Shown in pieces: positions 11,451 through 22,360 of a DNA stretch of 64,000 nt (position 1 is the first letter of the stretch; each line of letters begins with the position of its first letter). Source of the stretch: Hydrangea macrophylla (lineage: Eukaryota > Streptophyta > Magnoliopsida > Cornales > Hydrangeaceae); assembly GCA_033977485.1 (NCBI GenBank), contig CM066994.1, positions 13,146,001-13,210,000 on the forward strand, given 5' to 3'. A program made the translations under genes and the position numbers. The notes beneath the pieces are model-generated. The model ran no database searches and was not told the origin of the DNA. It was given only the letters and a program-made list of their open reading frames with translations.

Positions 11451-12895
11451 AGTGCAGAAACTTTATCTTTTTCGTTTTCTCCCCTATTTCAGTTTCTGTG
11501 GTCTGTTTTTTTGACCCATTTCAATTGAGAATGCAATCATGACATATAGTATATGATTTTCTCCATTTTTCCGCAAGGATTATGAATGTACATTCGAATT
11601 AACATGAATCAAAACGTAGCTCTCGAATTTTATGAAAAATCAAGAGGTGACGAAACTTCATTTCTAATATACATCGCAATATGAATTAATTAGGCTCTAT
11701 AACTTAAACCGTAGTGTCTATGTACTGTAATCTTTCATAATCATCTCTAAAAATGGATTTTGGTTGAGTTTGGAAAAATAATGTTTTCAAGCTTCAAGCT
11801 CCTTGGTTTAAAATTGACAATGGTAGTTCACAACCACCAGCCATACAATCAGTAAATAAGCATGAAATTACATTAGGAGTGAGTTAATAATACTCACTAT
11901 GATTGAAGATTGAAATATATGTTGATAAAGATTATTAAAATAGAAAATCCAGTTGAAGCTTTGGTTACAGAGGTTGAAGCTTTCTCTCTCTAAAATAATT
12001 TATGTAAATCTTCTTCTCTGAAACCCTCTCTTTTCTCTCTGGTTCAATTTGTAAAGTGTACAGATTGTGAGTTGTGTGTGTGGTATATAAAGAAACACTA
12101 ATTGAACAACTTGGAGCCCAAGAACTATCTTCAATACTCAACAAATTGATTTCTAATTCTAATTACTAATTACATAATATGCACATTATACACAACACAT
12201 ATACGTATATATATAATCTATGTGAATTGTGTAGGAGCCATACAGAGTCCTAGGGGTCAAGTTAGAGTGTTTGGGAACTTCAACTTATGGTCACAATACA
12301 ACACACACCTTATAAGCATTGCCAAACAAGGCACATACAAGTTGTCTAGGAATCCATTTGTGTGTTTGGGAAAAATAACTTATGGCACTAATATACACAT
12401 CCACAATTGGCATTCCTAAACAAGCCTAATCCAATCATTAGTTGTATTTAATAAACTAAAAGCAAATGTCACATATGATTGGATGGAGAATCCCAATCTG
12501 TGGGAGTTCAACACGGCGTGGACAGTTTTTTTAACATAAACTGGTATTTTCATGACGCGGTGATCATCACAAAAATAAAAAATTTTATATTAACGTATGA
12601 AATGCTTTCTCAGTTGTATAAAAATTCAGTTTGAGTCAAAAGAAAATATTTTCACCGTTTTGAAAATACAGTTTTGAAATTCATCACACTTATTTCTAGA
12701 CTTATGAAATTGCAATTGAGAAATCATAACACAGACATTCTAGAATTGCATTTGGGAAACCATAACAGGTATTGCTCAATTAATGAAAACTACCGTTTGC
12801 CCCCAAATAAAAAATTCTATTGAAATAAAACAAGTAATACAAAATAAAATATTGGAATTACATATAGTAAATAAAGGAAAATGCATGTTGTTACA

Positions 12896-13720
12896 TCAAT
12901 ACTTTCAAAGGTTCTTTGCAAACTCTCCCCCCTTCTTTGTTTTCACAACATATCTTGGTTCTCCACATTTAGGACATTGCTCCTTCTCTTCATTACCATC
13001 CCAATATAGAACACAATTATTGACACATGCATGAATAAAGTTTGCCTTCATCCCTACGTCTTTCATCATACTCTTCATGTGCGGATACTTCTTCGGCAAA
13101 GTGTTGTATTTCGGGAGCCACCTTTTCAAGATGGACAAAAGTGTCGTCACACTATTTCCCGACCAACCAAATTGCTTCTTAATGTTGTGCAGTTCCACAA
13201 TTACAGAAAGAGTTGTCTCAGGGCCCTCACATGAAGGGTACAATTTCTCAATTGATAATCTTCTGTATTCATTGTATTTCTCATTACCGGTATATGGTTT
13301 TTCTGAAACTCTGGCCTAACCATTGCCATCATCTTCATGAGGTTCTTCGTGCATTCCATAAGAAGCGTCAACAAGATTCTCCATCCCAAGCCCTCCAACC
13401 TCAATGTTTTCTTCTTCAATGTTTTCTGTATGAACATCTTCTAATGGCTGATGATGTATCGAATTCTTATATGGCTTTTCACCATGCAAAGCCCATACAG
13501 AATATGACCTATCTATACCAGCCCTAATAAGATGGTTTTTGATATCTAATGGTTTACTTCGTATCCCATTCCGACAATTTACACATGGGCAAGGTAACGT
13601 TGTGAAGTGTGCAACATTGTTTTGCATTCGCAAGTTCAAGAAACTCTTTAACTCCTTTCATATATACCGGGCTAACTCGATTTTTTCATTCATCCACTCT
13701 TTGTTTATGGTTCGGGCCAT
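12896..13720 (-). pseudogene. TNP2/TNPD-like CACTA transposase, N-terminal part
   Basis: A likely start codon at 13720 (minus) gives MARTINKEWM, matching the opening of Transpos_assoc domains. One frameshift near 13665 is followed by FLNLRMQNNV and LPCPCVNCRNG, the zinc-binding-like CxCxxC part of Transpos_assoc (PF13963). Further frames read HNIKKQFGWSG, a WLPKYNTLPKKYPHMKSMMK stretch and CPKCGEPRYV, typical of the region before Transposase_21. The gene continues at 10029 across the solo LTR with no lost codons. Multiple frameshifts make it non-functional. Confidence 0.85.
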
Positions 13721-13867
13721 TCTGTGATACAACATTGAAAAGTGAAATAAAGTAATGGGAATGCTAATAATTAAACGAGAAGGTGAAATGGTAAGAAAGA
13801 AGAAGCTCTAGCAAACATAGAAGAGTTACTAAACATTTATTTTTTATCATTTCCAAACATACAATAA
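13721..13867. other. Upstream region of the CACTA-1 TNP2-like gene
   Basis: This is a short AT-rich leader region next to the putative start codon at 13720. No promoter is recognisable. Confidence 0.35.
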
Positions 13868-14478
13868 CACTATGTTTGGGAGTTTAGGAGAGAAAAGAAA
13901 AGAAGAGAAAGTCATAAGTGAGGAGAGAAAAGAAAAGAAGAGAAATGATGATAGTTTTCTTTCATGTTGTTTGGGAGTTTAGGAGAGAAGAGAAAGTTGC
14001 TTTCTTTCCTCTTGTTTGGGAGTTGCAAAGAAAAGAAAAGAAAAGAATAAAAAATTACCATTCTATCCATTAATTGTACCTTTTTGTTTTTGCAAAGAGA
14101 GGATGAGAGATACCAATGAAGAAGAGACGGAGAGTACCCAGAAACATGTAGGAGACGTGCTTGTGATTAAAGTGAGGGTTTTTTTTTTGCAGCAGTTGTG
14201 GCTGACGTATATAACAGTGTATTATATTAGCCCTTGGACTTGGCTGGAATTTAAATTTGTTATGAATTAAATAAAGGGTGTTATGGGTATTAATAAAATA
14301 TTATTAATCCTCACTTTCTTTTCTCTCCATTTCTTCCCAATTTGGAGAGAAAGAAATAGAAAGAAAGTGGGGGTTATTTTTCTCTCCTTTTCTCTCCCTT
14401 TCTCTCCTCACATAAAAAGATGCTCTCTCTTTCTCTCTCTCTCACTCACTCTCTATCTATCATTCCCAAACATAACAT
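13868..14478. mobile_element. Possible MITE with TATGTTTGGGA inverted ends
   Basis: The left end tatgtttgggag (about 13872) is mirrored by tcccaaacata at about 14475. The flanks hold repeated agagaaaagaaaagaagaga and its complement, so the whole unit can fold back. Such TGTTTGGGA ends are common in plant hAT-like MITEs. I could not find a convincing target-site duplication, so the assignment is tentative. Confidence 0.45.
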
Positions 14479-14484
14479 TTAGTT

Positions 14485-15110
14485 TTAATTCTAGTGAGAG
14501 AGTTTTATATAATAATGAAAGAGCTTGAAAAAAGTGCGTAGTTAGATAACATTGAAAAATTGAGAGGGTTTTATATAATTATTGGAGAACTTGAAAAGTG
14601 TGTAGTTAAAAACAACTTTTATATCAAAAGCCTACCCCCCCCCCTCCCACACACACACACACACTCTCTCTCTCTCTATCTCTCACTCTCTCTCATCCAA
14701 ACATGCCATAAGCCTCTCTCTCTCTCTCTACTATGTTAAGCCTAGCAAACACACACACACACACACACATACACACCCCCCCCCCACACACACACATACT
14801 CTCTCTCTCTCTCTCTCTCTCTATGTCATCTCTAAAGGGCAAGTAAACCTGCATACATAGTCTCAAGGATGGATCTAGAGGACATTTTTTCGTTACTGTG
14901 AAAATTTTTAGCTTTCTATTAATTGCCTTTCTTTTAACTTCAAAATTCTAGTGTCACGTCAAATAAAAAGTGAGAGAGTTTTATATAAAATGAAAGAACT
15001 TGAAAAAAGTGCGTAGTTAAATCACAATGAAAACTGAGAGAGTTTTATGTAATTATTGGAGAACTTGAAAAGTGTGTAGTTAAAAACAACTCTTATATCA
15101 AAAGCCTACC
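14485..15110 (+). repeat. Direct duplication around microsatellites
   Basis: A block of about 145 bp starting agtgagagagttttatat and ending atatcaaaagcctacc occurs at about 14493-14634 and again at about 14970-15108. Both copies run straight into (CA)n/(TC)n tracts, which suggests duplication by slippage or unequal exchange at the microsatellite. Confidence 0.8.
14632..14823. repeat. Microsatellite cluster (C)n/(CA)n/(TC)n
   Basis: Runs of C, CA and TC in tandem: long acacac tracts at 14646-14661 and 14748-14769, and tctctc tracts to 14823. Confidence 0.9.
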
Positions 15111-15135
15111 ACACACACACACATACACACACACA

Positions 15136-15180
<45 letters not shown>

Positions 15181-15257
15181 AAAAAAAGTGTCTAGTGAAC
15201 ATGGAAGAGGTGCTAAACATTTATGATAATCATTCCCAAACATACCAAAAGTCTACG

Positions 15258-15292
<35 letters not shown>
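15108..15292. repeat. Microsatellite cluster (CA)n/(TC)n
   Basis: Long CA then TC tracts (15110-15176) and a further TC tract at 15258-15291. Confidence 0.9.
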
Positions 15293-15295
<3 letters not shown>

Positions 15296-15324
15296 ATCCA
15301 ATTCCGCTATGTTAAGCCTAGCAC

Positions 15325-15645
15325 CCACTCTCCCTCTATGTCATCTCTAATCCATTCTTTAACAACAAAATCAAGAAAATCGAGCCTTGCTTGTGTGTGA
15401 ATGTGAAGACCAAGAGACTAAAAATCCATGTGAAGACCCAATTCATCCAACTACGATAAATGAAGCAGAAACAAATATAAATATATACACTCTATCTATG
15501 TCATCTCTAATCCATTCTTTAACAACAAAATCAAGAGAATTGGGCCTTACTTGTGTGTGAATGTGAAGAACAAGAGACTAAAAATCCATGTGAAGACCCA
15601 ATTCATTCAACTACGTTAAATGAAACATAAACTAATATAAATATA
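15325..15645 (+). repeat. Tandem direct duplication of about 155 bp
   Basis: Two successive copies, from about 15337 and 15496, share atgtcatctctaatccattc, acaacaaaatcaag and aatgtgaagacc phrases and end in aaatataaatatat. Nothing coding is recognised. Confidence 0.8.
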
Positions 15646-17023
15646 TGTGCCTAAAGCAGAGAGAGAGTTTAGATGTCTAATGCAGAGAGGGTTTATGCTC
15701 ACCTAGAGCAAAGTCACTGAGCGAAGGTAATTTTCAGGTGAACAACTTCTTGAAACAACAACCAACCAAATACTGAATCTTTGTCTCCAAGGTAATGGAG
15801 AGTTCACTACAAAGCTTATCACCTGCATAAGAACATTTAGAGCATAAAAATTGTGAACCATTGTTCTTTAGCACACTACAACTCAGAAGACATGATAATA
15901 AGATAACAATTGAGATCACAAGCCTAATGCAATATACACATACATCTACTATGAAAGACAAAACTAGCACTTTAGCAAAAAAAAAAAAAAACCTTTAGGA
16001 AGAATTATGTAAAGACTTGTAGGAAGACAAGTCAAAAAAAAAAACTTTTAACAAGAAGGAAGGAAGAAGACTTGAAGCACTTCCACGAAGACTTGGATCT
16101 TATCTATTGTTGTGTTCTCCATTTCCATGGAGAATTAATCTTCCATCTAGGGTGGTGATATCTCCCTAACCTTGTAGGTTTTGGATAAGTTATATTTATT
16201 TCAAGAAGCTTATCTTATGTAATTTGTTTGAGGGGGCAAAATGCTTTTTTACCCGTTGTTATATACCAAGGCTTTTCATATTTGTGCTTTTAGTTTAGAA
16301 CTAAAGCATTAGTTATCGGTTACTAATTGAAGATCAAACTCAGTACAACATAAAGGTAATGCCACCTACATAAACATAGCGAAAGACACAAACTATGTTC
16401 AAGATAAGTGGAATCAATCTACCTAACTTGCTTAGCAAAAGACACTTTTGAAAACATTTATCCATACATAAACATAAATATATTCCCTTTAAGATAGAGT
16501 CTTTTTTTTTTAGTTAAGTGCCCTTAAGATTTAGTCAAAAGAACTATATTTTGGTAGCCTCTGATGGTTCAACACAAACCAAATAACCAATTTTATGCTG
16601 ACACCAAGACTTGTTAAGGAGAAACGTGCCTTTCACTATTGCCACGAATTTGTTTCCATTTCATGATTTTAAGTAGTGCAAATCACCCATCAAAATTCAA
16701 AGTCATTAGATTAATTAACAAATCCAAGATATTGCTATCACTTTAAATAAATTACACTATAATGTAACAATACCTTTATATAGATGTTACATTCTCATAG
16801 TGGTCCAATACATAGAGAGTACTTAATTAATCAATAAGATGAAAAAAATTATAGAGATAGATATAATTAATCTAAGACTGAATAAGCTAAGGAGAGTGGC
16901 TTTTTCAAGTTCCTTTTTAAGCTAACTTAAGTACAATACCATGTCCTTGGTGCTAAAATTAAAGAAAGCTTAAAAAGAGAATGTGCTTTAAAAGAAGAGG
17001 GATAATCTACAAATATCTATCAA
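15646..17023. other. Unassigned AT-rich part of CACTA-1
   Basis: I see no recognisable gene, inverted repeat or array. Short open frames exist but do not resemble known proteins. It could be 5' intronic or UTR sequence of CACTA-1, or older inserted DNA. Confidence 0.4.
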
Positions 17024-17311
17024 CTAGTTTTTTTACCCGTGTAATGCATGGGGTAAACTATTATATAACACAAAGTGCAAAAAATAATCAAGGTTTTCAA
17101 TCCGGTAGATAGCATAAAATCTCAATTTTCAACCATTTAAAATTCAACACCCATAATAAAATAATGGAGTTATTAATTTATTATTAGGCATTCAATGCTA
17201 AATAAGAAAGGGTGTTTGAAGTAATTTAATAAGCAAAATTATTAAATTTTGCTAGCCTTGCCTCTCCTTATGCCATGTGGCACTTGAGGCTTCCATATTA
17301 TTATAATATAA
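17024..17311 (-). mobile_element. Possible mini-Helitron (degenerate 3' end)
   Basis: On the minus strand this unit ends …ACCCCATGCATTACACGGGT-aaaaaaa-CTAG, an imperfect hairpin followed by CTAG, which is the Helitron 3' design. Its other end, ccatgtggcacttgagg then an AT-rich tract, resembles the 5' part of the neighbour at 17312-19658. The 5' border is uncertain. Confidence 0.4.
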
Positions 17312-19658
17312 CTAGTCGATAACCCGTGCAATGCACGGGAAAAGAAAATTTGTCCAAAAAAATAAAAATAGAAAGAATATCTTTGAACAAAAAGGATAAA
17401 AATAATGATTTTACATTAATAAAAAATAAAGAAAGAAAAATGCTGGGAAAAATCAATAAAAACAAAGCAACTAATTGTATAAGGGATTGAAACTACGTTG
17501 TTCATGTTAACAATTTTAGAGACAAAAAATGCCTTCAAATGAATCAAATGGTCCAAACAGAAGAACAAATTTAGCTTGTAATACTACATATTACAAAGTA
17601 CTAACCAGATAGCATTACTCAAAGTACTAACCACCCACATGGCATTCCATTTCTCTTCTTCACCTTTATAAACAAATGCATGCTTATATCTATATCCGTA
17701 AGGACTATTTGGTAACCATAACATTACTTGTACTAACCACAATGGTATTACATTTCCCTTCTTCACCTTTATAAACAAATGCATGCTTGTTATGTAATAT
17801 ATACACATAGATATTCACCTTTATAATTAACAAATGCATGCTTGTATCTATATCCATTAGGACTATTTGGTAACCACAACATTACTCAAAGTACTAACCA
17901 CAATGGCATTACATTTCACTTCTTCTCCTTTATAAACAAATGCATGCTTGTAACTATATACTTAGAGATATAGTTGAAGTAGCCTCATAATAACCACCAT
18001 GACCCCAGAACTTAGACAACAATCCTTATTCAAACCCAAAAAAAAAGGGATTACAGAACCTTAAAGAACACCTTTGCCGCAAATCATTGAACATTTGGAA
18101 GTCCACCATAGCAATAGCACAAAGCAGCCCCTCAGAATTTATCCAATGCATTGTGATATGCCAAAAAGAGAAATTAAGGTTAGAGATAGAGAATACCGTT
18201 GTTGAAGCCTCCCATTTTTTTGGTATGTGAGAGTAAATTAGAGAGAGGGAGAGAGGTGAACATTTAATTAAAAAATTGGCTACTGAGAGAGAAAGTTGAA
18301 ATGCAATAATATGAACCTACAATCTAAAATTTCAACAACTCTACAGGATTTCAAGATCCCAGAAATTGAATTTCAATTTGTACCAATAGACAATTTCACA
18401 AACACAAAGAGGACCACTGTCCACATCACAAACACAGAGGTGCAGGAAATTTTAACTCCCTAGTTTGGAAAAACCCATAAATGAAGCTCAACATCAAAGA
18501 ACAATAACAATTTCAAAATGATTGAAACAAAGAAAAAGGTCATACACACATACATATGTGTCTGTATATATATGTGTGTGTGTGTGTGTATACACACATA
18601 TACATGTTTGGGTCATAAAATTAAGAACCCAGAAAAGTATCCATAGTCATTTCAAATATATTCTCATAAATAAAGCACAAAAATAAAACATACCTGCTTT
18701 TAAGAACTTCAAACTCTGAATTCTCTTAAACCCAATCTGCAGAAGAAAAAAACCAAAAACCCAGCAAACAACAGCATCATTCTTTCGCTCTTTAAACCTA
18801 GTTCAAGCACACCCCCCCCCAAAAAAAAATGAAGAAAATATGTACATCTACATACATATACGATATGTATATATCAATTATGTAATAAGGGGTTTAGATG
18901 GAGTAGTTTTTATCAAATGAACCTGAAAGTGAATCCCCATCCCCAAAACGTGCCGTAATGCATTAACCATCTCTGCCTTGTAATCTTCGTTGTGTATTGA
19001 GTCTATACTGTTATATACATATAATACATATCAAAGCAAATCCAGCGAACCCAAATAGAGAATTGAAAGTCAAAAACTAAAATAACCCTTCTATGCGTGG
19101 ATCCAGGCAAAAAATGAGTTCACAAAATCATAGTAGCCACACATTGCGTACTACAAGCCTTCAATTGAAAAGAAACCAAAAGTATTTTCTCAGTCTTTCC
19201 AGTTTATGGAGGCACTTACTTGAAGTGGCTCAACATTCTGGCACATCTACACAGATCTTAACAACTTCCTCAATCTCTGCAAATTTTGATTCATTGCATC
19301 ATCCCGTGACGGTTCAAGTTCTTCAAAGGATGGCGGAGTACCTTGAAAGCCAAGAGTGAGGATCTGGACTATTCCTGGAGGTGTTTAATTTATCTTGGAA
19401 GTCATCTAAATGAAGAGGCGTAAGTTTTGAGGAGAGGAGGTGAACGGATGAAGCGTTAGGGCTGGGAAGCGCAAGGAGATGGGAAAGGGGAAGAGACGTC
19501 ACAGAATTGGAAGCCTTAGGGCTAGGAATGTTTTGCAATGCCATGTATGATTTTTAATTGAAGGTGGAGGTGGCCACATAGGATCCACGTGGCAGCATGT
19601 GGAGAAGAATTTGGCCTTGAGTTATATATATATATATAATAGATAAGATAAGATAAGA
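17312..19658 (-). mobile_element. Non-autonomous Helitron
   Basis: On the minus strand the 3' end reads CCCGTGCATTGCACGGG (7-bp stem, 3-base loop), ttatcga, CTAG, then T. The 5' end is TC followed by an AT-rich tract (ttatctattatatatatat). The flanks are A and T (17311 a, 19659 t), as Helitrons insert between A and T. The exact 5' border is ambiguous because gataa is repeated four times at 19642-19659. There is no Rep/helicase gene, so it is non-autonomous. It carries exon-like segments. Confidence 0.7.
18046..19544 (-). pseudogene. Possible gene fragments captured in the Helitron
   Basis: On the minus strand, 19544-19340 begins with ATG and reads as a Ser/Leu/Pro-rich N-terminus (MALQNIPSPKASNS…). 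Further open segments are at about 19000-18890 (a frame containing HNEDYKAEMVNALRHVLGMG) and 18170-18040 (MHWINSEGLLCAIAMVDFQM). Between them lie AT-rich intron-like stretches. I do not recognise the donor gene. The pattern fits exon capture but the frames are short, so this is a suggestion only. Confidence 0.35.
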
Positions 19659-20440
19659 TTAATGTACTCCTCTATCTTTTAAAAGCCTTATAGAAGCAAA
19701 TAAGATAAAAAAATAAAATAAAAATAAATAAAAGAAAGAAAGAAGGTAGTGTGCCATACCCGGTGCACTATGAAGCCCCAAATTGTGATTGCATATCACC
19801 ATAAGTTTGCATGGGATCCAAGACACACACACACACACACACACACAAATACAGAATCAACCAACACAATAAAACCAATACATTTTGCTCTAATGTCTTT
19901 GAATAAACTAGCACTATATTGTGTCATCTGAAATGGGAATAGGAGAGTGGTTCTTAATTTTTTTTAAAAAATGCATTACTATGATGAGATTCTTAGCTAG
20001 TTTAAAATGAACTAGTTTAATCTAGAATGATTCTCATGTACAGTACCACCATTTCAGTGAATAATGGTAAATAGTTCTTATCAATAGCCCATCTCGACTT
20101 TATAACTAGTATTATACATAATCATTAAACCAATTGTACTAAACATACAAATAGCACTTGATGTAGTACTATAGTCTCTCCTCTTTATTCTTCACCTAAG
20201 AAATTTCTCTGTTAGTTTAGATTGGAATTCTGTACATTGTCTTGATGTTTGTTTTTATGAAAGATAAAGAAAGAACGATCAAGGTATTCATGACAAGATT
20301 ATATACTAATGGAAATTACTAAACATTCACTTCAAAATGAAAATGCTTCATGCTTGGGAACCGTACATTCCAAAAAAAAAAAGGTATGCTACGTGACATT
20401 CTTAGGTATGTGACAAATTAAAATCTTGTTACAACTTTCT
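19659..20440. other. Unassigned AT-rich part of CACTA-1
   Basis: It contains a (CA)n tract at 19824-19847 and AT-rich single-copy-looking DNA. No gene is recognised. The stretch before 20450 ends in a pyrimidine-rich tract plus cag, so its right end may be a captured intron of the CRY-DASH fragment. Confidence 0.4.
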
Positions 20441-20447
20441 TCTTTGG

Positions 20448-20595
20448 CAGCTTTGAGAGCACAATTTATCATAGAATGTTTTGCTGACTTGAAAAATAAT
20501 TTGATGACCTGAGTTTAAATTTGCTCATTCAGAATGGGAAACCTGAGGAAATTCTCCCTTCACTCGCAAAAGCATTTGGTGCCCACACAGTTAAG
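20448..20595 (+). pseudogene. Captured exon fragment of a cryptochrome-DASH (CRY3-type) gene
   Basis: The frame from 20448 reads ALRAQFIIECFADLKNNLMT. After one missing base and a TGA (probably from CGA) it continues LNLLIQNGKPEEIL… to GKPEEILPSLAKAFGAHTV. This matches the N-terminal photolyase-homology region of plant CRY-DASH proteins, FAD-binding blue-light photoreceptors or photolyases of plastids and mitochondria. The exon appears to be preceded by a splice acceptor (ttctttggcag, 20440-20450). That points to copying from genomic DNA rather than mRNA. The fragment is about 50 codons, frameshifted, and inside CACTA-1, so it is transduplicated debris and not a working gene. Confidence 0.8.
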
Positions 20596-20835
20596 GAATT
20601 TCTGCACTTTAATTTCTGAGATGGGCCATTTATGATCCATGAATGCTCCCAAGCTCATGCCTATATTGGGATGGTCCCAAGTTCACAACTTGGTACCATT
20701 ATCAGGTACTTCACAGACACGGAGGTTCTAGAGAATTACTGGAAAATTCTAAAAGTCATTTTTAGGGTTTTTAGACCTACTCCCTTTAGACTACCCATTC
20801 CTACCATGACACAAATCTGATTGAAAAATAAGGAA
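20596..20835 (+). other. Open stretch after the CRY-DASH fragment, origin unknown
   Basis: An open frame from 20632 (MIHECSQAHAYIGMVPSSQL…) runs 62 codons to 20820. It does not look like the next CRY-DASH exon. It may be another captured fragment. I do not recognise it. Confidence 0.3.
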
Positions 20836-20837
20836 TA

Positions 20838-20925
20838 AAGTAGTAGTAGTAGTAGTAGTAGAAGAAGAAGAAGAAGAACAAGAAAAAGAATAAGAACAAG
20901 AACAAGAAGAACAAGAAGGGTGTAC
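20838..20925 (+). repeat. (GTA)n/(GAA)n trinucleotide repeat
   Basis: Eight gta units run into gaa and aagaac-type units at 20840-20920. Confidence 0.9.
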
Positions 20926-21154
20926 CCACAGAAAGTCAGCGGCGGAGGGTGGTCAACAGCAGAGGGTGGTTGGCGGCGTGAGGTCGACGGCGGCCTATGG
21001 TTGATGGCAGAGTGGATCTAGGGCTCCATTCTCCTTTCCTACTTTTATCCTTTCTCTTTCCTTTCTCCTTCCCTTTCTATTTTTTGTGAAACAAATGAGC
21101 CCGCTATTTTTAGTTGTTAAATTTTTTATTTTTATTATTATTTTAATTATCAAT

Positions 21155-21299
21155 TTTGTAATGGATATAAACGTTACAAAAATAAATTCAACCGTTATAA
21201 AATTTAAGTAACCAAAATAGTAACGCTTTTTCCAAATTTGGAATGGTTATTACAAATCAATAAACATGTCCGTTACAAATTTGCCCATATGGTGTAGTG
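21155..21299. repeat. CACTA-1 subterminal repeats (5' end of the element)
   Basis: Copies of gtaatggatataaacgttac, accgttataa and ccgttacaaattt lead into the terminal inverted repeat CCATATGGTGTAGTG. They match the motif family at 395-720. Confidence 0.8.
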
Positions 21300-21351
21300 G
21301 TTATTATTTCTTTTCAGGAATTAGTAAGATTAAACTTTTTTTTGAAAGCTT
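21300..21351 (+). repeat. Family C LTR, middle fragment
   Basis: These 52 bp continue the family C alignment between CACTA-1 and the Ogre-like element. They include TSD gtt at the left and TSD agctt (21347-21351) at the right. Confidence 0.85.
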
Positions 21352-22198
21352 TGTAGACACCCCATTTTTTCGGCTATCAGATTTAGGAGGCCCATAGCTT
21401 GGTGGTTTGAAGAAGACTCAAAAGGACTCCTGGAAGTTGGTTTTATTTCTCAAGATGCTCAGAATGACCAAAATGCCCTGAAAGCCCGAAAACTCCCAGA
21501 TTTGGACCAAAAAGTTTTTGAAACATGCTATGTCATAAGAAAAGTAAGAAAATGAGTTTTTAAGTAAAGTCAGATGAAATCGTCAGCTCCCAGAGACCCC
21601 CGGAAGTCCCGAAAGTTCCCAGAAAGTCCCCGTTGACCGGTTTGACCAGGTTTAACCAAGGTTTAACCAAGTTTGACCGAAATCGTCTAAATTCTCCAGA
21701 ATCATTCTGAATCATGTGGAAAGTATTAAAATAAGTTTTAAAAGAAGATCGCACGAAAACGTCAGCTCCTGGGAGCTCCCAAAGGTTTCCAGAACTTCCC
21801 GGGAATCCCAAGCTTGACCAGTTTGACCAAAATTTGACTTTGAAACCGGAGCATCGTAACAATTTTCAAACATTTTTCATGGATACTAGAGGTCAATAGC
21901 TTTCCAATGGTATATCACACAAAATTTTGGATTTAAAACGAGTTTATTATGAATTTCCAAAGGCGAAAAAGGCGATCAAATCGGCTTTTATCGCAAATAC
22001 CGCAAAACTTTTCAAAGTGACCTATTTCCGAACAATTTTTTTTATGTAAAATAGACTCCATTACCTTTCCAACGGTATATCATAACCTCAATTTGGAGTT
22101 CGTATGCTTTTTCTGTGAATTTTGGACGAAATAGGGCCTTTTCGCGAATACCGGAACCTCTGGAGGCCTAAACAGCATTATCTGGACGAAGGAGGAGC

Positions 22199-22240
22199 AG
22201 TGCCGCCGCGGCACTGGCCCACTGCTGCCACGGCACTCTC
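22199..22240. repeat. Palindromic cluster in Ogre-like 5' LTR (about 2 units)
   Basis: AGTGCCGCCGCGGCACT (22199-22215) is an 8-bp perfect inverted repeat with a single central base. A degenerate second unit follows. The 3' LTR copy has three units (60279-60340). It lies about 140 bp upstream of the TATA box. Confidence 0.85.
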
Positions 22241-22336
22241 CCCCAGAATAGTCCATTTTTGTAATTTTGATTGGGGGTCCAATTTGATTAATTAGAAATC
22301 AAAACGACGTAGTTTTGGTTCCCTGCTTATTTTGGA

Positions 22337-22360
22337 CCAATGGGAGACTTTTTTATACTT
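22337..22360 (+). promoter_or_regulatory. Putative LTR promoter (CCAAT-like and TATA)
   Basis: accaatggga is followed by ttttatactt. Downstream the sequence becomes gagag-rich. The site is conserved in the 3' LTR (about 60440-60460). Confidence 0.55.

Larger units (their letters stand above)
10030..12895 (-). repeat. Solo LTR, family B, copy 1
   Basis: Plus-strand ends are TGTCACGCCCCGACG and GCATGTTGTTACA, flanked by TSD tcaat (10025-10029 and 12896-12900). The reverse complement aligns with 31839 onward: tgtaacaacatgcat start, ttctgtgatgaacaccgcg-like middle, CG-rich cluster, ggacactccctgg minisatellite, and an end in ggggcgtgaca. It interrupts the TNP2-like gene in a codon-continuous way. 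Length is about 2.87 kb. Confidence 0.93.
395..21299 (-). mobile_element. CACTA-1: En/Spm (CACTA) DNA transposon with nested insertions
   Basis: The ends are inverted repeats starting CACTACACCATATGG (395) and ending CCATATGGTGTAGTG (21299). The flanking 3-bp duplication is gtt (392-394 and 21300-21302), as expected for this superfamily. The flanking family C sequence is continuous once the element is removed. Transposase remnants lie on the minus strand in the order TNP2-like (13720 to 8206), then TNPA-like (3881 to 1035), so its 5' end is at 21299. It is split by a family D solo LTR, a non-autonomous gypsy element, a family B solo LTR and a Helitron. Frameshifts and stops throughout show it is not autonomous. 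Confidence 0.93.
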
